A DNA stretch of 64,000 bases from NCBI GenBank assembly GCA_910587505.1, contig CAJULD010000015.1:1-64000 (forward strand), written 5' to 3'. Position 1 is the first letter of the stretch. Each line of letters begins with the position of its first letter. Positions 17,215 to 25,430 of the stretch are shown piece by piece. Source of the stretch: an uncultured Oscillospiraceae bacterium. Lineage in GTDB: Bacteria > Bacillota > Clostridia > Oscillospirales > Oscillospiraceae. The translations under genes and the position numbers were made by a program. The notes under the pieces were generated by a model. That model searched no databases and was not told the origin of the DNA. It saw nothing but the letters and a program-made list of their open reading frames with translations.

Positions 17215-17560
17215 GTGTATCAGGGAACCGCAAAAACACTGTTTGTCAAATATGCCATTCCGCAGATGATCGGCCTGCTTTTCAACCCGGCCGGAATTTT
17301 TGACTGCATTGTCCATTGCGGTCTCAGCCGGGGCGGGCGTCCTCATTTCCGGACACATTGGCCGGGGAGAGAGGGAGGATGCGCTCAACGTGTTCAATAC
17401 CATCGTGCGCTTTACGCTGGACCTGGTCCTGCCGGCGGCTGTATTGGGCAATTTGTTCACCCACCCTCTGGCGGAGATGTTGGGAACTGCGCCGCAGATC
17501 CATACGGAAGCGGTTCGGTATATGCGTTACATTGTGTCTCTGCCGCCGTTGCGCTGTTTG
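17215..17560 (+). pseudogene. Decayed MATE efflux transporter, truncated by a 163-bp repeat
   Basis: A GTG with an AGGGGG site begins TAKTLFVKYAIPQMIGLLFN, the typical MATE N-terminus. The frame then shifts and transmembrane helix 2 is missing. A second frame continues with VSAGAGVLISGHIGRGEREDALNVF and HPLAEMLGTAPQIHTEAVRYMRYIV, the third and fourth helices. The remainder (about three quarters of the gene) is gone; a copy of the 163-bp repeat begins directly at the break. Internal deletion, frameshift and truncation make it non-functional. Confidence 0.85.
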
Positions 17561-17723
17561 AGGGGCTGTACCAACAGGCGAAGCGCGCAGATTGACGGGA
17601 AAGATTTTTGACGGGCAGGGAAGGAAAGCGCAGGAATCCTGACGGATTTCAGGCTTTTCTCACGCAGTCCGGACGGTAAGTTTTCCGTCAGGATGTCTGC
17701 TCCCGCCTGTTGGTACAGCTTCT
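17561..17723 (-). repeat. 163-bp dispersed repeat, copy A (MITE-like)
   Basis: The ends AGGGGCTGTACCAACAGGCG (17561-17580) and CGCCTGTTGGTACAGCTTCT (17704-17723) form a ~20-bp terminal inverted repeat. In reverse orientation the interior matches copies B (32239-32401) and C (37542-37704) almost throughout, with no gaps needed in length. Confidence 0.9.
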
Positions 17724-17836
17724 GATAAAAACACCGGCATCTCTCCTGCACGCGACGCTGTCAACTGCGCCTCTTCTGCATATTCTGATAATAGAACAGT
17801 CTCCGTAAGGAGTGTTGATCGTTAGGAGTATTTGCT

Positions 17837-18361
17837 ATGAACCCGTTTTTGTCTTGCGGTAATTCCCAAATCCACCTTCTTTCCATCCTGCACCAGAGGC
17901 CGCAAGCGGCGGCGCGTATCGCAGGCAGCAAAAGCTATCCTGATATTTCGGGAAAAGTACGATTTTATCAAACCGGAGCAGGCGTGATTATTTGGGCCGA
18001 AATCAACGGCCTGCCCTGTTCCGAAGATCCATGCCATGGGCAAATTTTTGGTTTTCACATTCACGGGGGATCTGAGTGCGAGGGCAATATGGAAGATCCG
18101 TTTGCGGACGCCATGTCGCATTATAATCCAAGCGGCTGTGAGCATCCCCACCATGCGGGCGATCTGCCGCCACTGTTCGGAAACAATGGATTTGCATTCT
18201 CCATGTTTCTTACAAACCGTTTTTCCATAAACGGGGTGACTGGCAGGACGATTCTCATCCACAGCCAACCTGATGATTTTACAACCCCGCCATCCGGTAA
18301 CTCCGGTACGAAAATTGCCTGTGGAGTGATCCGCAGGGTAGTGGGTTCCTGCATGCGGTAA
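17837..18361 (+). CDS. Cu/Zn superoxide dismutase-like protein
   Basis: This 174-residue protein has the SodC signature. The metal ligands are all visible: FGFHIHG (two Cu His), SHYNP (bridging His), EHPHHAGDLP (two Zn His and Asp) and ILIHSQPDD (last Cu His). A Cys pair (SECEG and KIACGVI) could form the usual disulfide. The position of the substrate-guiding Arg in SGxRxACGVI is Lys here (GNSGTKIACGVI), which would lower dismutase activity if the alignment holds. No signal peptide is evident, unusual for bacterial SodC. GGAG precedes the start. It is monocistronic. Confidence 0.87.
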   Translation: MNPFLSCGNSQIHLLSILHQRPQAAARIAGSKSYPDISGKVRFYQTGAGVIIWAEINGLPCSEDPCHGQIFGFHIHGGSECEGNMEDPFADAMSHYNPSGCEHPHHAGDLPPLFGNNGFAFSMFLTNRFSINGVTGRTILIHSQPDDFTTPPSGNSGTKIACGVIRRVVGSCMR

Positions 18362-18370
18362 CTGTTGCAG

Positions 18371-18398
18371 CGCAGCGGTTATGTGGCTGCGTCTTTTT
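18371..18398 (+). terminator. Terminator after the SOD-like gene
   Basis: CGCAGC (18371-18376) pairs with GCTGCG (18386-18391), followed by TCTTTTT. A second, longer hairpin follows at 18417-18469 (arms 18417-18430 and 18455-18469) and may back it up. Confidence 0.75.
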
Positions 18399-18503
18399 GT
18401 CAGCACCAGAGAACTTATGATAATCCGAACGCGATCCCTCCAGGCGGGGGACGGGTTCGGATTTATCATTTCTATCGAAAATATTATGTGGTTGAAGAAC
18501 AGG

Positions 18504-18527
18504 GGCGCACCTTGCAAAAGGTGCGCC
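18504..18527. repeat. Short perfect stem-loop
   Basis: A 10-bp perfect stem with GCAA tetraloop between the SOD-like gene and the tRNA genes. There is no T run and no role could be assigned. Confidence 0.45.
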
Positions 18528-18563
18528 TCCTACAAAGGGTAACCCTGTCGCACAGAACATGGT

Positions 18564-18597
18564 AAAAGCCTTGTGACCGTTGGGCCACAAGGCTTTT
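18564..18597 (-). terminator. Terminator of the tRNA-Leu pair
   Basis: AAAAGCCTTGTG (18564-18575) pairs with CACAAGGCTTTT (18586-18597), giving a T run on the minus strand 4 bases past the end of the tRNA gene. Confidence 0.85.
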
Positions 18598-18600
18598 CTC

Positions 18601-18688
18601 TGGTGCGCGAGGCGGGACTTGAACCCGCACGCCCGTAATGAGCACTAGAACCTGAATCTAGCGAGTCTGCCAATTCCACCACTCGCGC
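18601..18688 (-). tRNA. tRNA-Leu (CAG)
   Basis: The minus strand folds as a class II tRNA of 88 bases with encoded CCA. The acceptor is GCGCGAG/CTCGCGC, the anticodon stem CTAGA/TCTAG holds the loop TTCAGGT (anticodon CAG), the variable arm is long as usual for leucine, and the T arm is GCGGG-TTCAAGT-CCCGC. Confidence 0.95.
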
Positions 18689-18724
18689 GCATCTGTTCTG
18701 CTTTTCGGGGCTCTGAAAGAGAAA

Positions 18725-18809
18725 TGGTGCGAGTGACGGGACTTGAACCCGTACGTCTGTTGACACACGCCCCTCAAACGTGCCTGTCTACCAGTTCCAG
18801 CACACTCGC
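18725..18809 (-). tRNA. tRNA-Leu (GAG)
   Basis: The minus strand folds as a class II tRNA of 85 bases with encoded CCA. The acceptor is GCGAGTG/CACTCGC, the anticodon loop TTGAGGG gives GAG, and the variable arm is long. It lies 36 bases upstream of the tRNA-Leu(CAG) gene and is probably cotranscribed with it. Confidence 0.95.
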
Positions 18810-18978
18810 GTCTCTCTTTGGGAAACCCGCAACGATTATTATAGCGGCTCCACCTCGTTTTGTCAACAGAAATTTCGCGGAACTTTCCACTTTTTTCTTT
18901 TCAGAGCGTGACAACCGCGCCCATATGTGTTACACTACCCCTGGTTGCCAGTGGAAAACACGGAAAAGAGAGTGTGTT

Positions 18979-19821
18979 ATGGAAATGATTACCCGGCGGC
19001 TGGTCCGCTCCCTGCTGCCGCCCCGGGACCCGCTGGGGCATAAGGGGACCTTCGGCAGAGTCTATGTCTGTGGCGGCTGCGTGGGCTATACCGGCGCGCC
19101 GGTGTACGCCGGTGAGGCCGCCGTCCGGACGGGCAGCGGCCTGGTGACCGTGGGCGTGCCCGGTGAAATCTATCCTGTTGCCGCGGCGCGGTGCGGCGGT
19201 GCAATGGTGCAGCCCCTTCCCGCGGACAGGGACGCGCTGCTGGAGCGGATGGAGCGCTGCGACGCGTCGCTGATCGGTCCCGGCCTGGGCCGGGCGCGGG
19301 AGACAGAGGAGACGGTCCTGACCCTGCTTCGGGGTCTGTCCCGTCCGGTGGTGCTGGACGCAGACGGCATAAACGCCGTTTCCGCGCATATTCATGTATT
19401 GGATGACCGGCGGGGCGTCACGGTGATTACCCCCCACGAGGGGGAGTTTGCCCGTCTTGACGGCGGCTTCATCCCCGGTAAAAGCAGCCGAACCCGGGCA
19501 GCGGCGGATTTTGCCCGGCAGCATGGGTGCGTCACCGTCCTGAAGGGGCCCGGCACCATTGTCGCCGGGCCCGACGGCCGGGTCCTGCGCAATTCCACCG
19601 GCGGCAGCGGCCTGGCAAAGGGCGGCAGCGGCGATATTCTGGCGGGGATGATCCTCTCTCTGCTGGGGCAGGGGGCGGGACCGCTGGAGGCCGCCGTCTG
19701 CGCCGTGTGGCTTCACGGCCGGGCCGGGGACCTGGCGGAGGCGGCGCTGACCGCCTATGCCATGACGCCGCTGGATCTGCTGGACCGGCTGCCCGCCGCG
19801 TTCAAAGAATTGGAACAGTAA
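18979..19821 (+). CDS. nnrD: ADP-dependent NAD(P)H-hydrate dehydratase
   Basis: This 280-residue enzyme repairs damaged NAD(P)H by dehydrating the hydrate form. It matches the YjeF C-terminal (carbohydrate-kinase-like) domain: GTFGRVYVCGGCVGYTGAPV near the N-terminus, IGPGLGR, VLDADGINA, ITPHEGEFARL, VLKGPGTIV and the NSTGGSGLAKGGSGDILAGMI block. The N-terminal epimerase domain is absent, so this is the stand-alone dehydratase. The ATG at 18985 is a possible alternative start. It is followed closely by a lipoprotein gene and alr, the order often seen in Firmicutes next to acpS. Confidence 0.92.
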   Translation: MEMITRRLVRSLLPPRDPLGHKGTFGRVYVCGGCVGYTGAPVYAGEAAVRTGSGLVTVGVPGEIYPVAAARCGGAMVQPLPADRDALLERMERCDASLIGPGLGRARETEETVLTLLRGLSRPVVLDADGINAVSAHIHVLDDRRGVTVITPHEGEFARLDGGFIPGKSSRTRAAADFARQHGCVTVLKGPGTIVAGPDGRVLRNSTGGSGLAKGGSGDILAGMILSLLGQGAGPLEAAVCAVWLHGRAGDLAEAALTAYAMTPLDLLDRLPAAFKELEQ

Positions 19822-19837
19822 AAAGGAGGAGTCCCCC

Positions 19838-20599
19838 GTGCGAAAAGCGCTGCTTTTTGCACCAATGCTGATGCTCCTGCTCACCGCCTGCGGCGGCGGA
19901 GAGGAGAAAGTGGATCCGGCGGCGGAGCTGCAAACCCAATACGCCGCCCTGGCCTCCGCCACCATGGAGGCGGACGTCGTCTGCCACTATGGCGACGAGG
20001 TGCGGACCTATACGCTGCTGTGCGCGTATACGCCCGGAGAGAGCACCGTTACCGTCCTTTCCCCCGCCAATCTCTCCGGCATTTCCGCCACAGTGGCGGA
20101 TGGAAAGCTGCATCTCAGCTACGAGGACGTCTCTCTGGACGCCGGGGGCTACTCTGCGGCGGCCATTTCCCCGGTGGCGGCGCTGCCCCGGCTCATGGCG
20201 GCGGCGGGGAGCGGCTACATCACCCAGCAGAGCGAGGAGCCGGTAGGGGAGAGGAATTGCCTGCGGCTGGCCTGCGATCTGCCGGATGAGGAGGGCGTGG
20301 TATATACCACCTGGTTTGACCGGGAGACCCTGCTGCCCCTCCGCAGTGAAATCTCAACGGACGGAACGCTGATGTTCGAGGTTGCCTGGAACCGCTTTGA
20401 GGTGACCGGCGCGGCGTCTCCCGGCGGGGAGGAAAACACGCCGTCCCCACAGGAGGAGACGGACCCGGCGGACACGCCGGAGGACACACCCGCCGATGAA
20501 CCGGCGGCCCCCGGCGGCGAGCCGGAGCCGGCGGACCCCGCGGCTCAGACCTGGAGTCCGGAGGAGGAGGCCGCGGCCTACGCCGGGGCGGAGGAATAG
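19838..20599 (+). CDS. Lipoprotein with LolA-like domain
   Basis: This 253-residue protein starts with a lipoprotein signal (MRKALLFAPMLMLLLTAC) whose Cys18 would be lipidated, placing it outside the membrane. The body to about residue 185 resembles the LolA/outer-membrane-sorting-like domains found in Firmicutes lipoproteins. The C-terminal ~65 residues are a Pro/Glu/Asp-rich low-complexity tail. An AAAGGAGG site precedes the start, 16 bases after nnrD. The gene occurs between nnrD and alr in many Firmicutes; the function is unknown. Confidence 0.82.
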   Translation: MRKALLFAPMLMLLLTACGGGEEKVDPAAELQTQYAALASATMEADVVCHYGDEVRTYTLLCAYTPGESTVTVLSPANLSGISATVADGKLHLSYEDVSLDAGGYSAAAISPVAALPRLMAAAGSGYITQQSEEPVGERNCLRLACDLPDEEGVVYTTWFDRETLLPLRSEISTDGTLMFEVAWNRFEVTGAASPGGEENTPSPQEETDPADTPEDTPADEPAAPGGEPEPADPAAQTWSPEEEAAAYAGAEE

Positions 20600-20641
20600 A
20601 CCGCCCGCTGCAAAAGATGAAGGGAAGAGACGAAAAGAGAG

Positions 20642-21805
20642 ATGGAAAGCACGCTGAAGCGAACCTGGGCGGAGATTGACCTGGACGCCCTGGCCCATAA
20701 CTACAGGGTCCTTTGCAGCCGGATGGGGCCAGGTTCCCGGTTCCTGGGCGTGGTGAAGGCGGACGCCTACGGCCACGGCGCGATCCAGGTTGCCAGGACG
20801 CTGGAGGAGCTGGGCGCGGCCTGCCTGGCCGTGTCCAGTCTGGACGAGGCGCGGGAGCTGCGCAGCGCGGGCGTCCGCCTGCCGGTCCTGCAGCTGGGCA
20901 TAACGCCGCCGGAGCAGACGGACCAGCTTCTGGAGCTCGGGGTGACCCAGACGGTCTGGAGCGAGGAGGCCGCCATGGCCTTCTCCCGGGAGGCGGTCAG
21001 GCTGGGAAAACGGATAAAGGTCCACATCAAGCTGGACACCGGCATGTCCCGGCTGGGCTTCCCCTGCGACGAGGCCCGCTTTGCACAGTCTGCGGAGGCC
21101 GTCACGCGGAGCTGCGCCCTGCCGGGGCTGGAGGCGGAGGGGATCTTTACCCATTTTTCCGTGTCCGACGAGGATGATCCGGACAGCCGGGCCTATACCC
21201 TCCTCCAGTATGAGCGTTTCACCACAATGATCCGCGCCCTGGAATCCCGGGGCGTCCGCTTTGCCCTGCGTCACTGCGCCAACAGCGGCGCAGTGGCGGG
21301 CTATCCCCGGTTCGGCGGCGATCTGTTCCGCGCCGGCATCCTGTCCTATGGTGCGGGGGAGCAGGCGGAGGCGCTGGGCCTGCGTCCGGTCATGGCGCTG
21401 AAGACCGTGGTGGGCGCGGTGCGGGAGCTGCCGCCGGACGCCGCCGTCAGCTATGGCCGCATTTACCGGACCACGGGGCCCTGCCGGGTGGGCGTGCTGC
21501 CCATTGGCTACGCTGACGGCCTCCACCGGTCCCTGTCCAACTGCTGGCGGGTCTGGACTCCTTACGGCACGGCCCCCATCCTGGGACGGATCTGTATGGA
21601 CATGTGCATGGTAAACCTGACCGCCCTCCCACAGCTGCGGGAGGGCGGCGAGGTGGAGGTCTACGGTCCCCACAATTCCGTCAACGAGGCCGCCCGTCTG
21701 GCGGGGACCATTGCCTACGAGCTGACCTGCGCGGTGAGCAGGCGGGTGGCGCGGGTGTACCGCCGGGGCGGCCGGGAGGTCGCCAGAGAGCTGCTGCTGC
21801 GGTGA
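20642..21805 (+). CDS. alr: Alanine racemase
   Basis: This 387-residue PLP enzyme interconverts L- and D-alanine for cell-wall synthesis. PLP Lys39 lies in VVKADAYGHG, and the barrel continues with HIKLDTGMSRLGF, GIFTHFSVSDEDD and HCANSGAV. The C-terminal domain has SYGRIYRT (catalytic Tyr) and the substrate-site block GRICMDMCMV. Length is normal for the family. It is the last gene of the nnrD-lipoprotein-alr set and converges with the BlaR1-like gene across a terminator. Confidence 0.95.
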   Translation: MESTLKRTWAEIDLDALAHNYRVLCSRMGPGSRFLGVVKADAYGHGAIQVARTLEELGAACLAVSSLDEARELRSAGVRLPVLQLGITPPEQTDQLLELGVTQTVWSEEAAMAFSREAVRLGKRIKVHIKLDTGMSRLGFPCDEARFAQSAEAVTRSCALPGLEAEGIFTHFSVSDEDDPDSRAYTLLQYERFTTMIRALESRGVRFALRHCANSGAVAGYPRFGGDLFRAGILSYGAGEQAEALGLRPVMALKTVVGAVRELPPDAAVSYGRIYRTTGPCRVGVLPIGYADGLHRSLSNCWRVWTPYGTAPILGRICMDMCMVNLTALPQLREGGEVEVYGPHNSVNEAARLAGTIAYELTCAVSRRVARVYRRGGREVARELLLR

Positions 21806-21933
21806 TGACAGACGAAGGGAAATATGGTTTCTCCTCCCACAGCTCCATATTCAGGCTGCCGCTTGTCGCAGGGACGCAATAGCCGGCATGGACGCTTTCG
21901 CTGAGACAGGCGGAGCTCTCCTGCACCACCAGT

Positions 21934-21964
21934 CCCCCCATTCCGCTCCGGAATGGGGGGATTA
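21934..21964. terminator. Terminator between alr and the BlaR1-like gene
   Basis: A 12-bp perfect stem (21934-21945 with 21949-21960) and a CTC loop lie between two converging genes; AT-rich sequence follows on the plus strand. Confidence 0.75.
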
Positions 21965-22013
21965 AATCATTCCGGCTGACGTACTCCGTCAGAAGTTCCG
22001 CGCCGGGCAGCCG

Positions 22014-24728
22014 CTACTCCAGCGGCGGCACGTCCGCCGTGTACGCCTGCCAGGCCGGGGACAGCAGGGCGTTGAGGTCCTCCAGGGACCGCAGGGTGTC
22101 ATAGCTGGATTCACCGAATCCCGCGTTGAAGTACGCGGCCAGGGCCCGGCAGAACTCCTGCGCATCCGCTTCGGTATGCCGGGCCAGAAGATCGTTCAAT
22201 CCCGCCAGCTCCTCCGCCGGACGCTGGCATATATACGCGGGCAGCAAATAGTCGTGGCTCCATCCCTCCGTCAGGAAGAACAGGTCCGCCAGCTCCTCCA
22301 GGGAAGCCTTTTCCAATGAGTTTTCCAGTCCGGACGACATAGACCAGCCGGACAGATTTACGCTATACCCGCCGGTGCCATAGTCCGCGATGTACCAGTT
22401 CCCGGCGGAATTTTTTTCCACCATAATCTCCCGCGCCCAGTTGAAATATCCGGCATAGGGCCCCTCCGCGACGGCTTCATCCAGCCCGGAACCCGCCTGC
22501 CACTGCATATGGCTGGGGTCGTCCAGCCGGAGGGCGAAATTTCCCCAGAAGCAGAAATTCGGCTCCTCCCCCTTGTAGATGTCGATTACTTTCACGCTCT
22601 CCACCTGGAAGTCCAGGGGCTTCCAGGCCAGCCAGTCCGGCGTGTTCCGGTACCGTTCCGCCACGCTCTCCGCCAGCACTGCCGCCGCTTCTTCCGGGGA
22701 CAGGCTCCCATCCGCCGTTCCGTCCCAGGCGGAGGAACTAAAAGCATTGTCGGGAATGGTCAACATGAAAGAGAACAGGCTGTACATCAGATGCGGGTCC
22801 GGGTCCTCCGGCGTCTCCGGGTCCCATACGTGGGCGTACCGGGTCTCGCCGTCCATGGTCAGCGCCGCCATGTCGTCCCCGGAGCGGCACCGGAGGGAGG
22901 TCTCCCCGTCCGCGCTGATGAGGGTGAGGACCGTGCCGGGGTCCTCCAGGGCCAGCCACTCGGATTCCTCCGCCTCCGTCCAATGGTAGGACAGTGTGAG
23001 ATAGTTGCCCACAAAGGCCACGTTGTAGCCGTTTTCCCCGGTGATGTGGAACCCGTCGGTCCGGCCGTCATGCTCCACTCTGGCGGTGAAGTCATAGTCC
23101 CGGCTGTCCTGGGCGGTTTCCTGTACGATGCGCCGGTACAGGATCTCCGCATAGGTATTCAGGAAGGAGAAGGGCTCCAGACCGTTGCGGGAGATGAAGT
23201 CCGAGAGTATGACGCCTGCCCGGGCCTTCAGCCGCTGCCGGGTTTCATAGCGCTTTTGGGTGTCGATCCCGTGACTTTCGTAGTTATAATCCAGAGCCTC
23301 CGCAGAGGTATACATATAGTAATTGCCGGCGCTGTCCGTGGCGAAAGGCCTGGGTCCGACGCTGCCATGGGCCAGATATTCCTCATACTCGGCCGGGGTA
23401 GAACGGCTGATCCCGAACAGGTAGCCCCCGCCTTCAAAGTTCCGGTCCTCCAGCGCTTCCACGTAGCTCTCTTTTTCAAAGAAGGCCGCCAGATTACCCC
23501 AGAAGGGCGCGTCTTCGATCCCTCCGGTAACGACCTCCATCTGCTCCGCCATATCCTCCGGGACCGCCAGGGTCAGCCCGCCGTCCAGCTCACAGAGCAC
23601 CGGCGGTCCGCTGTCTTCTTTCCGGGGCTCCTCCTCCGGCGGCGTGTCCGGCGCGTCGGGCGACACCGTCTTCACGTCATTGACCAGGGAGCAGGCCCCG
23701 ATTACCGCCGCCAGCGCCAGGGACAGAAAGATAACCATGGGCCCGGATTTTCTGTATTTCACGATGCAGTACAACCTCTCCTTCAGCTGCTTTTTCTCCT
23801 CGCACAGCGTCACCGCCAGGGAGCCCAGCCCACGGGGGGCGTGAGCGGCCAGCTCCAGCAGCGTCTCGCCGTAGTGCCGCCGCGCCGGAGCGTCCATGCC
23901 CGCCATTACCGCCTCGTCGCAGGACAGCTCGCAGCACCGTCCGATCTCCCGGCGCACCAGCAGCATCACCGGGTTGAACCAGTGCAGGCTGGTCACCGCC
24001 GCCGCGAACCACTTGAAAAGCAGATCATGCCGCCCCACGTGGATCAGCTCGTGGGACAGGATGTCCCGCAGCCGCGCTTCGTCCGTCACCCCCGCCGGGA
24101 GGACGATCACCGGCCGGAACGCTCCCAGCAGCAGCGGCGAGCGGACCGCCGGGCTCTCTGTCAGCTCCACCCGGACCCCGGGGTTCAGGGCGCGGAGCGC
24201 CGCCTCCGCCTCCGGTGCGGCCGGTCCGGCGGACCGGCGCACCATCCGGGAGGCCCGCCGGTACCCCAGCAGGAACCATCCGGCGCTGACCGCCGCGCCC
24301 GCGGCCCATACCGCCGCCCAGAATCCGGGCTCCCGGCTCCAGTCCGGGGAATCCGGGGGCAGGGGGGCGTCCGGAGCCTCCGGCGGGTCCGGCGCGTCCG
24401 GAAGAGGAGACGCGGGCAGGTATGTCCCGCCCTCCGTGTGCGCCGGCTCCGGCGCAGGCCTGGGGTCCTCCTCGCTGTCCCGGAGCTCCGGGATGCCGGG
24501 GGCCGCCGGAACGGCGGGCGCATCCGGTACGCCGGGGACCTCCGCCGGTACGGGGACGGACAGCCCAATCCCCACCGGCACACACAGCCGCAGCAGCACC
24601 AGCAGCCACAGATAATACGCCGCCTTCCGGCTCACCCGGCTCCGCAGCAGGGGCCGCAGCGCCGCCAGCACCGCCGCCAGCAGGGACCCCAGTACGCTCA
24701 GACGCAGCAGCGTCTGCAAAAACAGCTC
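22014..24728 (-). CDS. BlaR1/MecR1-like M56 peptidase with an unusual large extracellular domain
   Basis: The frame starts at 24731 just after the repressor gene stop, using the AGGAGAAG at that gene's end. The N-terminal ~330 residues form the BlaR1 membrane-protease module: several transmembrane helices and the zinc motif H227-ELIH-231 (LSHELIHVGRHD), with the later ELSCDEAVM block. A Pro/Glu-rich loop separates helices 2 and 3. After the last helix (IFLSLALAAVIGACSLV) about 550 residues lie outside the cell. They lack the SxxK/SxN/KTG motifs of beta-lactam sensor domains, so the trigger is unlikely to be a beta-lactam. It should sense a signal and cleave the adjacent BlaI-type repressor. 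Confidence 0.85.
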   Translation of the reverse strand, partial: ELFLQTLLRLSVLGSLLAAVLAALRPLLRSRVSRKAAYYLWLLVLLRLCVPVGIGLSVPVPAEVPGVPDAPAVPAAPGIPELRDSEEDPRPAPEPAHTEGGTYLPASPLPDAPDPPEAPDAPLPPDSPDWSREPGFWAAVWAAGAAVSAGWFLLGYRRASRMVRRSAGPAAPEAEAALRALNPGVRVELTESPAVRSPLLLGAFRPVIVLPAGVTDEARLRDILSHELIHVGRHDLLFKWFAAAVTSLHWFNPVMLLVRREIGRCCELSCDEAVMAGMDAPARRHYGETLLELAAHAPRGLGSLAVTLCEEKKQLKERLYCIVKYRKSGPMVIFLSLALAAVIGACSLVNDVKTVSPDAPDTPPEEEPRKEDSGPPVLCELDGGLTLAVPEDMAEQMEVVTGGIEDAPFWGNLAAFFEKESYVEALEDRNFEGGGYLFGISRSTPAEYEEYLAHGSVGPRPFATDSAGNYYMYTSAEALDYNYESHGIDTQKRYETRQRLKARAGVILSDFISRNGLEPFSFLNTYAEILYRRIVQETAQDSRDYDFTARVEHDGRTDGFHITGENGYNVAFVGNYLTLSYHWTEAEESEWLALEDPGTVLTLISADGETSLRCRSGDDMAALTMDGETRYAHVWDPETPEDPDPHLMYSLFSFMLTIPDNAFSSSAWDGTADGSLSPEEAAAVLAESVAERYRNTPDWLAWKPLDFQVESVKVIDIYKGEEPNFCFWGNFALRLDDPSHMQWQAGSGLDEAVAEGPYAGYFNWAREIMVEKNSAGNWYIADYGTGGYSVNLSGWSMSSGLENSLEKASLEELADLFFLTEGWSHDYLLPAYICQRPAEELAGLNDLLARHTEADAQEFCRALAAYFNAGFGESSYDTLRSLEDLNALLSPAWQAYTADVPPLE

Positions 24729-24731
24729 CAT

Positions 24732-25121
24732 CTACTTCTCCTCCTTTTCCCATGTCTCCCGGAAAAACGCCCGCAGCTCGTCCACGTCCCGCTCGTCCAG
24801 CTGCTCGCTCTCCACCAGGGCGGCCACCATGGCCCTGGCGCTGCCGGCGTAGAGCTTGTCGATCAGCCGCTGGGTCCGGCAGCGTCCCAGCTGGGAGCGC
24901 TCCACCAGAGGACGGTAGTAGTAGACCTCCCGTTTCTCCTGGCCCACCGCGCCCTTCCCGCACAGGCGACGCAGCAGCGTTTTTGCGGTGTCCCCGCTCC
25001 AGCCGCAGCGCTCCGCCAGGGCCGCCTTGATCCGCCCCAGGGGCAGCGGCTCCTCCGACGCCCACAGCGCCTCCATGACCTCCAGTTCCGCGTCCGTAAT
25101 TTTGCTCTCCGTTTCCCACAT
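24732..25121 (-). CDS. BlaI/MecI-family repressor
   Basis: This 129-residue winged-helix repressor begins ITDAELEVMEALWASEEPLPLGRIKAAL, followed by WSGDTAKTLLRRLCGKGAV, the recognition region of BlaI/MecI/CopY proteins. The C-terminal half is the dimerisation domain cleaved by BlaR1 partners. It is cotranscribed with the M56 peptidase gene that starts at the next base. A palindrome matching the family operator lies upstream at 25166-25185, so autoregulation is likely. Confidence 0.92.
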   Translation of the reverse strand: MWETESKITDAELEVMEALWASEEPLPLGRIKAALAERCGWSGDTAKTLLRRLCGKGAVGQEKREVYYYRPLVERSQLGRCRTQRLIDKLYAGSARAMVAALVESEQLDERDVDELRAFFRETWEKEEK

Positions 25122-25143
25122 GACGGTGCTCCTTTCTCTGCAG

Positions 25144-25185
25144 GGTTACAATTGTTCCCTGCATACAGGTTACAACTGTAACCTG
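25144..25185 (-). promoter_or_regulatory. BlaI-type operators upstream of the repressor gene
   Basis: CAGGTTACAACTGTAACCTG at 25166-25185 is a palindrome with 9-base arms and carries the TACA/TGTA core bound by BlaI-type repressors. A weaker half-matching site, GGTTACAATTGTTCCC, lies at about 25144-25159. Both sit between the repressor start and the likely promoter. Confidence 0.78.
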
Positions 25186-25361
25186 ATTTTGTCAAGAGGA
25201 AATCTTCACCGCTTCCGGCGGCGAAGGGGAGATTTTTCCTGAACCGGTTTCCGGGCCCCCTGTCCCGGACACTGGGCGCTCCGTAAACCGCCTGCGCTTC
25301 TTCTGAGAGACTGGCGCTTGCAGAACTCCGGCCGTCAGGCCGCCGAAGCTTTTGCCACATC

Positions 25362-25390
25362 TTGACAATCCCGCAGTCAGATGCTACACT
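25362..25390 (+). promoter_or_regulatory. Promoter of the cysteine desulfidase-like gene
   Basis: TTGACA and TACACT with a 17-base spacer, 40 bases before the start codon. Confidence 0.8.
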
Positions 25391-25430
25391 CTTTTTAATT
25401 GTTTTGCCCAAAAGAGAGAGGAGAGCCGCC

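Noticed and set aside
22509..25181. Plus-strand open frame of 890 codons
   Set aside because: Antisense to the BlaR1/BlaI pair and very rich in Arg/Gln/Pro/His, with no domain.
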